A stretch of DNA of 58,467 nucleotides from DATJFH01 sp035495815. Lineage in GTDB: Bacteria > Acidobacteriota > Terriglobia > Bryobacterales > Bryobacteraceae. The stretch lies in assembly GCA_035495815.1 (NCBI GenBank), contig DATJFH010000371.1, forward strand, positions 1-58,467, read 5' to 3'. This document shows, one piece after another, positions 38,421 through 48,252 of this stretch (the stretch's first letter is position 1; each line of letters starts with the position of its first letter). The notes beneath the pieces are model-generated. The model did no database searches and was not told where the DNA came from. It saw only the letters and a program-made list of their open reading frames with translations. Position numbers and translations under genes: made by a program.

Positions 38421-41400
38421 ATGAAAACGTTGCGTTCGCTTTACCTGCTGAGCGCCCTTTCCGGCCTCATCCTTCCGCATTCTATTTACGCCCAGGCTAT
38501 TACCGCGAAGGTGGTGGGCGCGGTTACTGACGCCTCCGGAGCAGCCGTCCCCGCTGTCACCGTCACGATTCGCAGCGTGCAGACGAACCAGGCCCGGACT
38601 ACGAAGACGAACGAAGCCGGCGCCTATGAATTCTCGTTTTTGCCTATTGGAGAATACACCCTTTCGTTCGAGTCTCCCGGCTTTCAACGGTCGGAAGTCA
38701 GCCGCTTTCAATTGAACGTCGACCAGGTGGCGCGCATCGACATGCAGCTCACCGTTGGCGAAATCTCGGAAAAAATATCCGTCGAAGCGAGCGCCGTCGG
38801 ACTCCAGACCGAAAACGCCACTGTTGGCTCGGTAATCGACAGCCAGAAAGTAGTCGAGCTGCCTTTGAACGGCCGCTCGTTCGTGCAGTTGGCGCTGTTG
38901 ACTCCGGGTGTCAACCCTGGCACGCCCGGCAGCATTACCGTACGCCGCAATCGTGGCTCCGTTGGCCAGCAGGTCGGCATGTCCGCCAACGGGGCGCGCG
39001 ACACGCAGAATCGCTTTTATTATGACGGGATCGAGGCCATGGACCTCGACAGTTACAATTTCAGCTTTTCGCCATCCGTCGACGCCATTCAGGAATTTCG
39101 CGTGGATACGAGCACTTACTCGGCCGAGGTCGGAGGAGCCCCCGGCGGGCAGGTCAACCTGATGACCAAGAGCGGTACCAGCCAGTTTCACGGAGGCGCC
39201 TGGGAATTCAATCGCAATGACGCCTTTGCCGCGCTGGCCCCGTTTCAACCTTACACTTTGACCGCCAAGCCGCCACGCCTGAACCGGAATCAGTTCGGGG
39301 CCAACATCGGGGGACCCGTATTCATCCCGAAAGTGCTCAAGAACAAGGAGAGCACGTTCTTTTTCTTCAATTGGGAATCGGGACGCCAGGTCTCCGGCTC
39401 GTTCGGCCCAACCGCCTTCGTGCCTCCCGCCGCCTACCGAACCGGGAACTTCTCAGGCTCTTCGGTTACCATTTATGATCCGTCCACCGGCCAGCCTTTT
39501 CCTGGCAACATCATTCCGTCGAACCGGATTCAGAGTTACGCCACTAAATTTCTTACCTTTGTTCCGGCGTCGAACACCAATGAGACCGCCATCAATTACC
39601 GTGCGCCCGCGGCCGCGGCTCCCATCACCCAGGACCAATACGTCAGCCGCATGGATCATCGTTTCTCGGACAAAAACAGCCTTTACGGCAGTTATATGTT
39701 CAACACCCAGGCCGACAACACCGTTCCCTTATTTCCCCTGGACACGCGCGGTAACCGCGGCCGCGCTCAAAATCTGAGTCTGACCGATACGCACGTGTTT
39801 TCGGCCTCCATCGTGAACGAAGTGCGCGTCGGATGGGACCGTTTTTTCGAACATGAGTTTTTCGGAACCACCGGCAACGCCGATTACGACGTTTCGAACC
39901 TGATCGGCATACCGGGTGTTTCCAAGGATCCGAGAAATTACGGCTATCCAACCTTCAGCGGAGCCGGCTTCGATTTTCCGGTGACGCGCGGCATCGGACC
40001 TCGCGACCGCCTCAACCAACTCTGGCAAGGCGGCGATAACATTTCCATCCGCAAGGGCACTCACTTCATGAAGGCCGGCGCGGTCGTCGCGCGCCGCAAC
40101 TGGACCTTTGACGAATCCGTCAACCCGCGCGGCTCTTTCAGCTTCGATGGCCGGACCACTTCAGGCGGCGCCAATCCCGTCCGCGAGAATGGCTTTGCGT
40201 CATTCTTGCTGGGCCTGGCCACTGCCGCGCAGGTGAGCGTCGAGCCTTTCGCCACTCGCATGAATAACTGGTCGCAGTCGTACTATCTGCAGGATAACTG
40301 GAAGATCAGCCGGACCCTCACGCTCAATCTCGGAATGCGCTACGAATACTTCGGCCGTCCGGTCCAGCGCGGCAAGGCGACCAACTTCGATCTCAATGGC
40401 GCCGTTCCCGGCTTCGTGCCCTCGCGGCAAACCTTCCACGGCTTTCCGGATATCGGCGATACCTCCGACCGACCGTCCGCGCTCGTCTACAACGACAAGA
40501 ATAATTTCGGACCGCGCTTCGGCATTGCGTACACTCCCGCGATGATCCCCGATTTCGTGGTGCGCGCCGGCTACGGAATCTACTACACGCCGGAGATCAC
40601 CAACTCCTGGACTACCCTGACGCTCAACCCGCCCATCGTCAAAACATTCGACTTCGCGGGAACGTTCGACAGGCCGTTGCAGGTGGCCACCGCATTCGCC
40701 GCCCAGGGCCAGGCCGGTGTGGGACTGTTCGGTTCAGGCGCGCTCGATCCCAATCTCCGGGACACTTACACGCAGCAGTGGAACCTGACCGTACAAAAGA
40801 AGCTACCGGGCAACATGTACCTGGACGTGGGTTACGTGGGATCGAAAGGAACCAATCTGACGCTGGCCTTCGACGGCAACCGGCCGATTCAGGTGGTCAC
40901 GCCCGGTCCGACGGTGGCGCCGCTGGCGTCGCGCCGGCCGCTCCAGGGCTTCAGTGCCATCAGCACGGCCAAGGCGATCGGCAACTCGAGTTATCACTCG
41001 CTCCAAACGAAACTGGAGCGCCGCGTGGCTCGCGGACTGTCCCTGCTGGCGTCTTATACCTGGGCGAAAAACCTGAGCAACGCCGATATCAGCACCGTCG
41101 GCGGAGGCACCATGCTGGGAGGCATCCAGAATTATTTCAATCTGCAGGGTGAGCGCTCGCCGTCAGTTTTCGACATCCGCCACCGGCTATCCATTGCCGC
41201 CATTTACGATCTGCCGATTTTCAATAAGGCATCCAACAGCGCCGTGCGCGCTTTGCTTGGGGGCTGGCAGCTCGGGGCCATCATTACCGAGCAGACCGGC
41301 TTCTCCTCGTTCCTGTCCGGCGTGGGAGACACCACCGGAACGGGAGTCAATTCACGGCCTACCGTCGTGCCTGGACAGAAGGCCGAGCTCGACCGGGGAG

Positions 41401-41726
41401 AACGATCGCGCGAGCGCTGGTTCAATACGTCCGCTTTCATGCAGACACCGCTTGGTCAGTTCGGCAACGCCGCGCGCCAGGCGATCCATCTGCCCGGCCT
41501 GAACCAGGTGGATGCTTCCGCCACAAAGAACTTCCGTATCCGGGAGCGGAACAATTTCCAGTTCCGCGCCGAGTTCTTCAATTTCATCAATCACGTGAAT
41601 CTGGGTTCACCGGGCTTGAGTGTGCAGGCGCCGAATACCTTCGGCCGCATCACCACCAGCAGTCAGGGCGCCGGCGTGTCGAACGACGGACGGGTAGTTC
41701 AGTTCGCGCTGAAATACCAGTTCTAG
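38421..41726 (+). CDS. Oar-type TonB-dependent receptor
   Basis: A 1101-residue receptor from ATG 38421, with a signal peptide of about 25 residues (MKTLRSLYLLSALSGLILPH ... IYAQ). It has a carboxypeptidase regulatory-like domain (about 26-105: VVGAVTDASGAAVPAVTVTI), a plug (GARDTQNRFYYDGIEAMDLD, VNLMTKSGTSQFHGGAWEF), a barrel and the C-terminal VQFALKYQF. It resembles the preceding receptor in length and domain order but is clearly different in sequence. The pair probably did not arise by recent tandem duplication. Its own TATACT promoter suggests independent control. Confidence 0.92.
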   Translation: MKTLRSLYLLSALSGLILPHSIYAQAITAKVVGAVTDASGAAVPAVTVTIRSVQTNQARTTKTNEAGAYEFSFLPIGEYTLSFESPGFQRSEVSRFQLNVDQVARIDMQLTVGEISEKISVEASAVGLQTENATVGSVIDSQKVVELPLNGRSFVQLALLTPGVNPGTPGSITVRRNRGSVGQQVGMSANGARDTQNRFYYDGIEAMDLDSYNFSFSPSVDAIQEFRVDTSTYSAEVGGAPGGQVNLMTKSGTSQFHGGAWEFNRNDAFAALAPFQPYTLTAKPPRLNRNQFGANIGGPVFIPKVLKNKESTFFFFNWESGRQVSGSFGPTAFVPPAAYRTGNFSGSSVTIYDPSTGQPFPGNIIPSNRIQSYATKFLTFVPASNTNETAINYRAPAAAAPITQDQYVSRMDHRFSDKNSLYGSYMFNTQADNTVPLFPLDTRGNRGRAQNLSLTDTHVFSASIVNEVRVGWDRFFEHEFFGTTGNADYDVSNLIGIPGVSKDPRNYGYPTFSGAGFDFPVTRGIGPRDRLNQLWQGGDNISIRKGTHFMKAGAVVARRNWTFDESVNPRGSFSFDGRTTSGGANPVRENGFASFLLGLATAAQVSVEPFATRMNNWSQSYYLQDNWKISRTLTLNLGMRYEYFGRPVQRGKATNFDLNGAVPGFVPSRQTFHGFPDIGDTSDRPSALVYNDKNNFGPRFGIAYTPAMIPDFVVRAGYGIYYTPEITNSWTTLTLNPPIVKTFDFAGTFDRPLQVATAFAAQGQAGVGLFGSGALDPNLRDTYTQQWNLTVQKKLPGNMYLDVGYVGSKGTNLTLAFDGNRPIQVVTPGPTVAPLASRRPLQGFSAISTAKAIGNSSYHSLQTKLERRVARGLSLLASYTWAKNLSNADISTVGGGTMLGGIQNYFNLQGERSPSVFDIRHRLSIAAIYDLPIFNKASNSAVRALLGGWQLGAIITEQTGFSSFLSGVGDTTGTGVNSRPTVVPGQKAELDRGERSRERWFNTSAFMQTPLGQFGNAARQAIHLPGLNQVDASATKNFRIRERNNFQFRAEFFNFINHVNLGSPGLSVQAPNTFGRITTSSQGAGVSNDGRVVQFALKYQF

Positions 41727-41797
41727 ATTTTGAGTCGGACGGCTCACGAATAGACCAGCGAGCAGGATGCCGTGTTTCCAGGCGCCGCGGCTGCGTC

Positions 41798-44155
41798 CTA
41801 CTTTACCGGATCCTCGACCTCGCGCAGCCAGTCCGAACGCTTCAGCACCTCCCTCGGCTTGCTGCCGTCCGGCGGGCCGATAATGCCGTCGCGGTGCATC
41901 ATGTCCAGGATCCGCGCCGCGCGGCCGTAGCCCAGACGGAGACGGCGCTGGAGCGTCGAAGTCGACGCCTTACCCATCTCCAGCACGACCCGCAGCGCTT
42001 CCTCGTACATCGGGTCCTGCTCGGCCGATTCTGCCTCCGGTTCCGCTTCTCCCTCCTCGGCCGGAGGAGCGATCAGGAAGGTTTGGTCGTACTCGGGATG
42101 CGCCTGCGCTTTCCAGAAGTCCACCACGCGGTTGATTTCCGGCTCGGTTACGAATGCTCCGTGCACGCGGATCAACCGCGACGTGCCCGGGGGCAGGAAC
42201 AGCATGTCGCCCTTGCCCAGCAGGTGCTCGGAGCCCATCACATCCAGAATGGTCCGTGAATCGACCCGCGTCGCGACACGGAAGCTGATGCGCGCCGGGA
42301 AATTGGCTTTGATCAGGCCCGTGATCACGTCCACGCTCGGACGCTGCGTCGCCAGCACCAGGTGCATGCCCACGGCGCGCGCCATCTGGGCCAGCCGCGT
42401 GACCGACTCCTCCACGTTGCGGCCTTCGAGCATCATCAGGTCGGCTAATTCGTCGATCAGGATCAGCACATACGGCAGCGGCCGCAGCTCTTCCTTGTCT
42501 GGCTCGTCTTCGAACAGGCTGCGCGGCTCCTGCGCCAGTTTCCTGATCTTCTTGTTGTACTGATCGATGCTGCGCACGCCCTGTTCCGCCAGCAACCGCA
42601 GTCGGCGCTCCATCTCGAGCACCGCGTTCCGCAGGGCGTTGGTAGCCTTCTTCGGATCCGTGATCACGGGAGTGAGCAGGTGCGGGATCCCCTCGTAAAG
42701 GCCCAGTTCAAGCCGCTTCGGATCGATCATGATCATGCGCACTTCGTCCGGAGTCGATTTGTAGAGAATCGACATGATCATGGAGTTGATCATGACGCTC
42801 TTGCCGGCGCCGGTCGATCCGGCGATCAGCAGGTGGGGCATCGATTCAAGGGCGGCCACCTTGATGCGGCCGTTGATGTCCTTCCCCAGCGAGATGGTCA
42901 AGTGCGACGCCGAATTCTGAAACTCGTCCGATTCGAGAATCTGCCGCAGGCTGATCACGTCCCGCTTGGTGTTAGGCACCTCGATGCCCACTGTCGGCTT
43001 CCCGGGGATGCGTTCGATGAGGATGGACTCGGCCTGCAGACCGAGACACAAATCCTCCGACAGGTTAGTGATGCGGCTGTATTTGATCCCGGCGTCCGGC
43101 TTGAATTCGAAAGTCGTGACCACCGGGCCCGGGTTGATCTGAACCACCGATCCGAAGACATTGAACTCCTCGAATTTCGATTTGACCCGGACGGCGATGT
43201 TCTTCAACTCCTGCTCGTCGAATTCGCTGCGCATGGCGGGTTCGTGCAGCAGGTCGGTTGAGGGAAGATGAAAAACCGGATGCAGCGGAACCTCAGCCGG
43301 GCTTTCCGGACGCACTTGAATGGCCGCCGGCATGGGCGAAGGCGTCGGGTTGGGCGCTTCCCAAGGAGGAGTATCCTCCAGCGTGCAGATAGGGATCTCC
43401 GCTTCTTCCGGTAGGGCGTCCGGCTCCATTTCACCGGTAGGCCCGGTGACCTCCGCGGGCGGCAGAGGTCTCGGCTTCGCCGCAGCCGCGGCTGACCGCC
43501 GGGCCTCTCTCTGCCGCTCTTTCTCCAGCCTTGCTGCCTCCCTGGCTTCCTTCCGCCGGCGTCGCATGTCGTTCCACGCGGACCAGCGCGCGGACACCCG
43601 CTCCGCGAACCGCCGCAGGGGCGCGAACCAGTCCAGGAACCGGTCCATCGTGAAGGTCGAAAGGAGATAAACCGAAATGATGAGCGCCGTCGCTTCCGCC
43701 AGAAGGGCGCCGGTCAGGTTGAGGGCGCCGGTGAGGTAATCGGACACCAGGAGGCCCAGCACGCCTCCGGGCAGGATTGCGCCACCGAAGATGCGCCATG
43801 ACGGCGCGAGTGACAGGGCCGCCCCCGCGCTCAACAGCAGCAGCGCGCTTCCGATCAGCTTCGCCGCCGGCGCCTGGACTTCGTCGCTGCGCAGCCATTT
43901 CCAGCCGAGCATCAGCGCCAGCACGGGCAGGACGAAAGCCGACAGGCCAAGGGACTGCAGCAGAATATCGGACAAATAGGAGCCGGCGTAACCGGTGAGG
44001 TTCAGCGGACGCGTGGATCCCGCCGAAGTATTCCAGGATGGATCCTGAGCCTGGTATGACAACAGACTCAGCCACAAGAACAATCCGGCCGACAACAACA
44101 CAAATCCCGTGACTTCATTGAGCCACTTGTGCTGCGTCGGAGATAGAAGCTTCAT
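41798..44155 (-). CDS. ftsK: DNA translocase FtsK/SpoIIIE
   Basis: A 785-residue septal DNA pump that clears chromosome ends at division. The N terminus has four or five membrane segments (about residues 18-190), followed by an Arg/Lys-rich linker (about 195-260) and an acidic Pro/Glu linker. The motor domain has the Walker A AGSTGAGKSVMINSM near residue 447, Walker B VLILIDELADLMM near 567, and ATQRPSVDVITGLIKANFPA. The C-terminal winged-helix gamma domain (QRRLRLGYGRAARILDMM) normally reads KOPS-like sites. The frame opens upstream to 44278, but ATG 44155 overlaps the uppP stop by 4 bases (ATGA), so the two genes are translationally coupled. Confidence 0.95.
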   Translation of the reverse strand: MKLLSPTQHKWLNEVTGFVLLSAGLFLWLSLLSYQAQDPSWNTSAGSTRPLNLTGYAGSYLSDILLQSLGLSAFVLPVLALMLGWKWLRSDEVQAPAAKLIGSALLLLSAGAALSLAPSWRIFGGAILPGGVLGLLVSDYLTGALNLTGALLAEATALIISVYLLSTFTMDRFLDWFAPLRRFAERVSARWSAWNDMRRRRKEAREAARLEKERQREARRSAAAAAKPRPLPPAEVTGPTGEMEPDALPEEAEIPICTLEDTPPWEAPNPTPSPMPAAIQVRPESPAEVPLHPVFHLPSTDLLHEPAMRSEFDEQELKNIAVRVKSKFEEFNVFGSVVQINPGPVVTTFEFKPDAGIKYSRITNLSEDLCLGLQAESILIERIPGKPTVGIEVPNTKRDVISLRQILESDEFQNSASHLTISLGKDINGRIKVAALESMPHLLIAGSTGAGKSVMINSMIMSILYKSTPDEVRMIMIDPKRLELGLYEGIPHLLTPVITDPKKATNALRNAVLEMERRLRLLAEQGVRSIDQYNKKIRKLAQEPRSLFEDEPDKEELRPLPYVLILIDELADLMMLEGRNVEESVTRLAQMARAVGMHLVLATQRPSVDVITGLIKANFPARISFRVATRVDSRTILDVMGSEHLLGKGDMLFLPPGTSRLIRVHGAFVTEPEINRVVDFWKAQAHPEYDQTFLIAPPAEEGEAEPEAESAEQDPMYEEALRVVLEMGKASTSTLQRRLRLGYGRAARILDMMHRDGIIGPPDGSKPREVLKRSDWLREVEDPVK

Positions 44156-44976
44156 CCCGCTGGCCGGCGGAAGAGAGCCAGAGCGATTACTATTATGCCA
44201 AAAACCAGGCGATAGTAAATAAAGAAGCGCAAGGTGTGCCGCTGGAGGTATTTCAGGAAGAACGCAATCACCGCGCAACCGCTCAGCGCGCTGACGGCGA
44301 TGCCCAGTCCGAACGCCAGCCGCATCTCTTGCGGAATCCCGCCCTGCTTCATCAGGTGGTGGAGCGCGCTGGCCGCCGCCCCGGCAATGGCGGGCGTCGA
44401 AAGCAGGAACGAGAAGCGCGCCGCCGCCGGCCGGTCCAGGCCCCGAAACAGCGCCGCCGCGATCGTAATCCCGCTGCGCGAAGTCCCGGGGATTACCGCC
44501 AGAGCCTGCGCCGCCCCGATGAGCGCAGAATCCGCCAGCGTGATTCCGGCAATGCCCTTCTTACAGGATGCCGCCCGCTCGGCGAGCCACATCACGAGTC
44601 CGATTCCGATGAGCATGCCGCCGATCAGGAACGGATTACGCCACTCCTCCGCCTGCTCTTTGAAAATAAAACCGACGACGCCGATGGGAATCGACGCCGC
44701 CGCCAGAAACCAAAGCAGCATCCGCTGCTGTTTGAGTTGCGGATCGTCGCCGTAGGAAAGCCCGAATCCCTGCGCGATCACCTGAAGCCAGTCTCGAAAA
44801 AAGAACAACAGCACGGCGGCCAGTGTTCCCACGTGCAGTGCGATGTCGAAGGTCAGCCCCGCGTCCTTCCAACCGAGCAGCCAGGGGGCCAATGCAAGAT
44901 GGGCCGTGCTGCTGATGGGAAGGAATTCGGTGATGCCTTGTACCAACGCCAGAATTACGACCTGAAGGATCGGCAT
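44152..44976 (-). CDS. uppP: Undecaprenyl-diphosphatase
   Basis: A 274-residue inner-membrane phosphatase of the BacA/UppP family. It removes a phosphate from undecaprenyl diphosphate so that the lipid carrier of peptidoglycan and O-antigen can be reused. Family motifs are clear: GITEFLPISSTAHL near the N terminus with its catalytic Glu and Ser, and VIPGTSRSGITIAAALFRGL near the middle. Eight hydrophobic segments are seen. The gene is first in an operon with ftsK (4-base overlap). A TATGCT -10 lies 12 bases before its ATG, overlapping the -10 of divergent pyk. Confidence 0.95.
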   Translation of the reverse strand: MPILQVVILALVQGITEFLPISSTAHLALAPWLLGWKDAGLTFDIALHVGTLAAVLLFFFRDWLQVIAQGFGLSYGDDPQLKQQRMLLWFLAAASIPIGVVGFIFKEQAEEWRNPFLIGGMLIGIGLVMWLAERAASCKKGIAGITLADSALIGAAQALAVIPGTSRSGITIAAALFRGLDRPAAARFSFLLSTPAIAGAAASALHHLMKQGGIPQEMRLAFGLGIAVSALSGCAVIAFFLKYLQRHTLRFFIYYRLVFGIIVIALALFRRPAG

Positions 44977-44987
44977 GACAGAATGGT

Positions 44988-44994
44988 TAGCATA
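44988..44994. promoter_or_regulatory. Overlapping divergent -10 elements between uppP and pyk
   Basis: The 11-base GTTAGCATAAC (44986-44996 region) contains TAGCAT for pyk (44988-44993, plus strand) and TATGCT for uppP (44989-44994, minus strand). The pyk start is 9 bases away and the uppP start 12. The whole intergenic gap is only 26 bases, so the two transcripts must compete for one polymerase site. Confidence 0.5.
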
Positions 44995-45002
44995 ACCTTT
45001 TT

Positions 45003-46427
45003 ATGCCGAATACCAAAATTGTGGCGACCGTCGGCCCCGCCAGCGAGTCTCCCGCGGTTTTGCGCAGCCTGCTCGAGGCCGGCGTCGATGTTTTCCGGCT
45101 GAACGCTTCGCACGGGACGCCGGAAAAACGGGCGGAGACCCTGCAGGCGGCGCGTAGCGCGGCCGCGCAATACGGAAAACACGTAGCGATCCTGCTTGAC
45201 CTGCGCGGGCCCAAGATCCGGCTGGAGAAATTCGACGGAGGCGGCTGCCGCATCGAGACCGGCCGGGCGTTCACCATCACGGTAGAGCCTGTTCTGGGCA
45301 GCCCGGACAGAGCATCCACCAGCTACAGCCGCTTCGCCCGGGACGTGAAGCCCGGAGACCGGATTCTCCTGGCCGACGGCGCCGTCCAGATGAAAGCGCT
45401 CAAAAGCGACGGCGTCTCGGTCCGCTGCGAGGTGCTGTCCGGAGGCGAGGTCAAGGACAATCAGGGCATCAACCTGCCGGGCGTGCAGGTGAGCTCACCG
45501 TCGGTCACCGATAAAGACCTCGCCGACCTTCGCGCCGGCCTGGAAATGGGTATCGACATGGTGGCGCTCTCGTTCGTGCGGACCGCCGAGGACGTGCGCC
45601 GGCTGCGCCAGCATATGCAGGACGCGGGCGCCTCCCACACTCCCATTGTGGCCAAGATCGAAAAGCCCCAGGCTTGGGAGAACATCGAGGCCATTCTCGA
45701 CATGGCGGACGGTGTGATGGTGGCCCGCGGCGATCTGGGAGTGGAGGTGGCGCTCGAGAAGGTCCCCTTCATTCAGAAAGCCATCATCCGGCGCGCGCGC
45801 CGCCGCTCGAAGTTCGTGATCACCGCGACGCAGATGCTCGAGTCCATGATCCATAACGCCACCCCGACGCGGGCCGAAGTCAGCGACGTCTATAACGCCA
45901 TCTACGACGGCTCGGACGCGGTCATGCTGTCCGCGGAGACATCCGTCGGCGCGCATCCGCTGGAAGCCGTCCGATTTATGGCTCGCATCGCCACCGAGGC
46001 CGAAAACTCCCTCCGCGCCCGCGGTGTCCAGGAGATCCAGCGCCGTACCACCCCGACTTACGCCGAACTCCTGGCCGATGCCGCTTATCACGCCGCCCGG
46101 GACGCCACTGTTTCCGCTATCGTTGTGTTCACGGCCACCGGCTCGAGCGCCCGGCTGATTTCCCGCTATCGTCCCCCGGACCCCATCTTTGCGATTACGC
46201 CGAACGAGGCCGTGGCGCGACACCTCTCTATCCAATATGGCGTCAATCCGATTCTTGCGCCGGACGTGGCCTCCACAGACGAAATGCTAAAGCTCTCCGA
46301 CCGGCTCTTGATCGAACGTGGGGGGCTGAAGACAGGCGACAGTGTCGTGTTCGTCGCCGGCCAGCCGATCGGAAGGCCCGGCACTACGAATTTGATGAAA
46401 CTGCATCGCATCGGGGAATTGCTGTAG
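45003..46427 (+). CDS. pyk: Pyruvate kinase
   Basis: Makes pyruvate and ATP from phosphoenolpyruvate and ADP. The 474-residue frame has the N-terminal NTKIVATVGPAS, the metal-site GPKIRL, the active-site VARGDLGVEV, TATQMLESMI and the C-terminal allosteric domain (VVFTATGSSARLISRYRP). The usual RLNFSHG near residue 35 reads RLNASHGT here, and the usual MLSGETA reads MLSAETS, mild deviations that I would expect to be tolerated. Divergent from uppP with only 26 bases between the starts. TAGCAT lies 9 bases before the ATG. Confidence 0.95.
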   Translation: MPNTKIVATVGPASESPAVLRSLLEAGVDVFRLNASHGTPEKRAETLQAARSAAAQYGKHVAILLDLRGPKIRLEKFDGGGCRIETGRAFTITVEPVLGSPDRASTSYSRFARDVKPGDRILLADGAVQMKALKSDGVSVRCEVLSGGEVKDNQGINLPGVQVSSPSVTDKDLADLRAGLEMGIDMVALSFVRTAEDVRRLRQHMQDAGASHTPIVAKIEKPQAWENIEAILDMADGVMVARGDLGVEVALEKVPFIQKAIIRRARRRSKFVITATQMLESMIHNATPTRAEVSDVYNAIYDGSDAVMLSAETSVGAHPLEAVRFMARIATEAENSLRARGVQEIQRRTTPTYAELLADAAYHAARDATVSAIVVFTATGSSARLISRYRPPDPIFAITPNEAVARHLSIQYGVNPILAPDVASTDEMLKLSDRLLIERGGLKTGDSVVFVAGQPIGRPGTTNLMKLHRIGELL

Positions 46428-46763
46428 ATTACGCCTTTGATGATGGTTTAAGTGAAAAGCACAAAAGATGAGCGCGACGTTGGTTCCCAGCCGACGGGCG
46501 TAGCTTTTGCCGTCGCGTTCCATCCGACCGTGCGCCTTCATTTTGCGTAGATCTTTGTTTCTGTTCGACTGTTGAACCGGAATACCAACCGGATTACGAA
46601 CTCACTCTAGGATCTGTCGTCGGATCCATACGAGATGGACGACGTGGCCGGGCAGAATCCGGAAGTCCTCCAGGATCTTCTGAACGAGCTGGCGGTGTTT
46701 CCCCAGGGCGATCCGATCGCCGGGAACCGGTCAGGCGAATCCCGGGCCGGGAGGAGCCCAGCC
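46428..46763. other. Intergenic region with an orphan coding-like fragment
   Basis: 336 bases between two converging genes. On the minus strand 46602-46730 reads PVPGDRIALGKHRQLVQKIL then EDFRILPGHVVHLVWIRRQ and ends at a stop, a protein-like stretch without a start. A second minus-strand stretch (46480-46590; DLRKMKAHGRMERDGKSY) runs on into the pyk antisense. Neither is recognised. Both may be remnants of a lost gene. Confidence 0.35.
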
Positions 46764-47888
46764 CTAGCTGCCGCCCCGCTTCATTCCGAGGCCGAACTGG
46801 TCTCCCGCCTGAACCGGCTTGTCGCCGTCGAAAATAATTTCCAACACTTTCTCGCTGCCGATCTTGCGGCCCATCTCGTCCTGCAGGCTGGCGACCAGCT
46901 TCTTCGTGCGGACGTCGAACACTTCTCCCGTCGAGGGAAACGCGAGCTTGCCATCGATGCTGAAGGTCACCCAACCCGGCTGGTCTCTCACTTTCAGGCT
47001 TCCTTTTTTCTGTTTCGGAGGCATCACGGTCGCGTCGAAAATGTGCAGCATGCTGTTGTGTCCGTCGCACAGCCAGATCTCTTTTTCGTCGGGCGTCATG
47101 CCGATACCGTGGCTGGGGCATCCGTGGCGTTTGACCGGTCCCCGCTCATATCCTTCCACCTCCACGCGGTAGAGTTTCTTGCCGGTCCTGATATCGCCGA
47201 TCTCGAACCCGAGCAGCTCATTGACGTTGACGAAGCATAGCGTCTGGCTGCCGTTGACTGTGAACGGGCGGATGGAATTGGCGAACGGTCCGACCGTCTT
47301 GGCTATCGTATGGGTCGAGGTGTCGGCGATGGAGAGCAGCGGCGACTTGAGTCCGGCCATATACGCGCGGGAGCCATCGAGCGAGTAGATCGTGTTGTGC
47401 GCGCTCGACCGCGGAATCAGCTTCGTGATCACGTCGCCAGTGGCCGCATCAACCACGTTCCAGTGCGGCCCTTCGAAGGAAGGGACGTAGAGGATCTTGC
47501 CGTCTGGCGAGAGGGCCATCCGGTCGCAGCCGCCCTCGAAGGTTTTGTCCCAGACGATCTTTTCGGTGACCAGGTTAATGGCGGCCATCCTGGCGATGGT
47601 GCTCACGTAGAGCATGCCGGTTCTGGCATTCGCCGCGATGCCTTTGACGTTCTCGGGCTCCTTGCCGGGCGCCACGGTCCAGGTCGGGATGCGCTTGACG
47701 AACTTGAACCCGTTGTCGATGTCGAAGACTACGACGCCGATGCCGCCATAGTCGACGTAGTTCCGGATACCTGGCTCGGCCACGTAGAGATAATGGCGCT
47801 GTCTGGCGAAAGCGTTCTGACCGGCCAGCATCAGGGTCGTGCCCGCGAGCAGGCCAAGCACGCGGAGGGCGGAGTAAGTTGGACTCAT
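46764..47888 (-). CDS. Exported YncE-like beta-propeller protein
   Basis: A 374-residue protein with a signal peptide of about 28 residues (ending NAFARQ). The repeats are those of a seven-bladed YVTN/YncE-type propeller: HYLYVAEPGIRNYVDYGG, GIAANARTGMLYVSTIARMA, MALSPDGKILYVPSFEGPH, YSLDGSRAYMAGLK and GMTPDEKEIWLCDGHNSM. Such proteins bind ligands or partner proteins in the periplasm; no enzymatic motif is seen. TAGAAT lies 7 bases before the ATG and no ribosome site is seen. Divergent from the sugar-isomerase operon, 372 bases away. Confidence 0.8.
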   Translation of the reverse strand: MSPTYSALRVLGLLAGTTLMLAGQNAFARQRHYLYVAEPGIRNYVDYGGIGVVVFDIDNGFKFVKRIPTWTVAPGKEPENVKGIAANARTGMLYVSTIARMAAINLVTEKIVWDKTFEGGCDRMALSPDGKILYVPSFEGPHWNVVDAATGDVITKLIPRSSAHNTIYSLDGSRAYMAGLKSPLLSIADTSTHTIAKTVGPFANSIRPFTVNGSQTLCFVNVNELLGFEIGDIRTGKKLYRVEVEGYERGPVKRHGCPSHGIGMTPDEKEIWLCDGHNSMLHIFDATVMPPKQKKGSLKVRDQPGWVTFSIDGKLAFPSTGEVFDVRTKKLVASLQDEMGRKIGSEKVLEIIFDGDKPVQAGDQFGLGMKRGGS

Positions 47889-47895
47889 CGATCAG

Positions 47896-47901
47896 ATTCT
47901 A
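47896..47901 (-). promoter_or_regulatory. -10 element (TAGAAT) of the YncE-like gene
   Basis: TAGAAT on the minus strand ends 7 bases before ATG 47888, the spacing of a leaderless message. Confidence 0.4.
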
Positions 47902-48223
47902 CCGCTTCCACTGGGATCGGAGGGGAACCTCTGAACTGCGCGGTCAGTAGGCGGCGCTCGATCACGCCGAAAATAAATCAAGGGGCTTCGATAAATAAAC
48001 AGTGGCAGCCGCTACCCAGGTACCGGCGTGTGACCAAATTTGAGCTGTTCGATAGGAGTGACTCTCCGCCGCGCGGCCGGCTTCCCCGATTGCCGAAAAC
48101 TGCGGCCCGTCCGAATCGGAGGATACGATGCGTGACGACTTCCTATTCCAAAATTCAGAACATCAGGCTGCCGGAACCTCCGGGCGCTGAGGAGCGAGAT
48201 CGAGCACTGGGGAAGATACGGCT

Positions 48224-48252
48224 TTTAGAACCGCCTTCGAACGCTGTATTAT
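48224..48252 (+). promoter_or_regulatory. Candidate promoter of the isomerase-oxidoreductase operon
   Basis: TTTAGA (48224-48229) and TATTAT (48247-48252) are spaced by 17 bases. TATTAT ends 8 bases before ATG 48261, again a leaderless spacing. Confidence 0.5.

Noticed and set aside
34693..41726. Tandem duplication of the two neighbouring receptors
   Set aside because: They share domain order and length but the plug and barrel sequences differ throughout, so no recent duplication.
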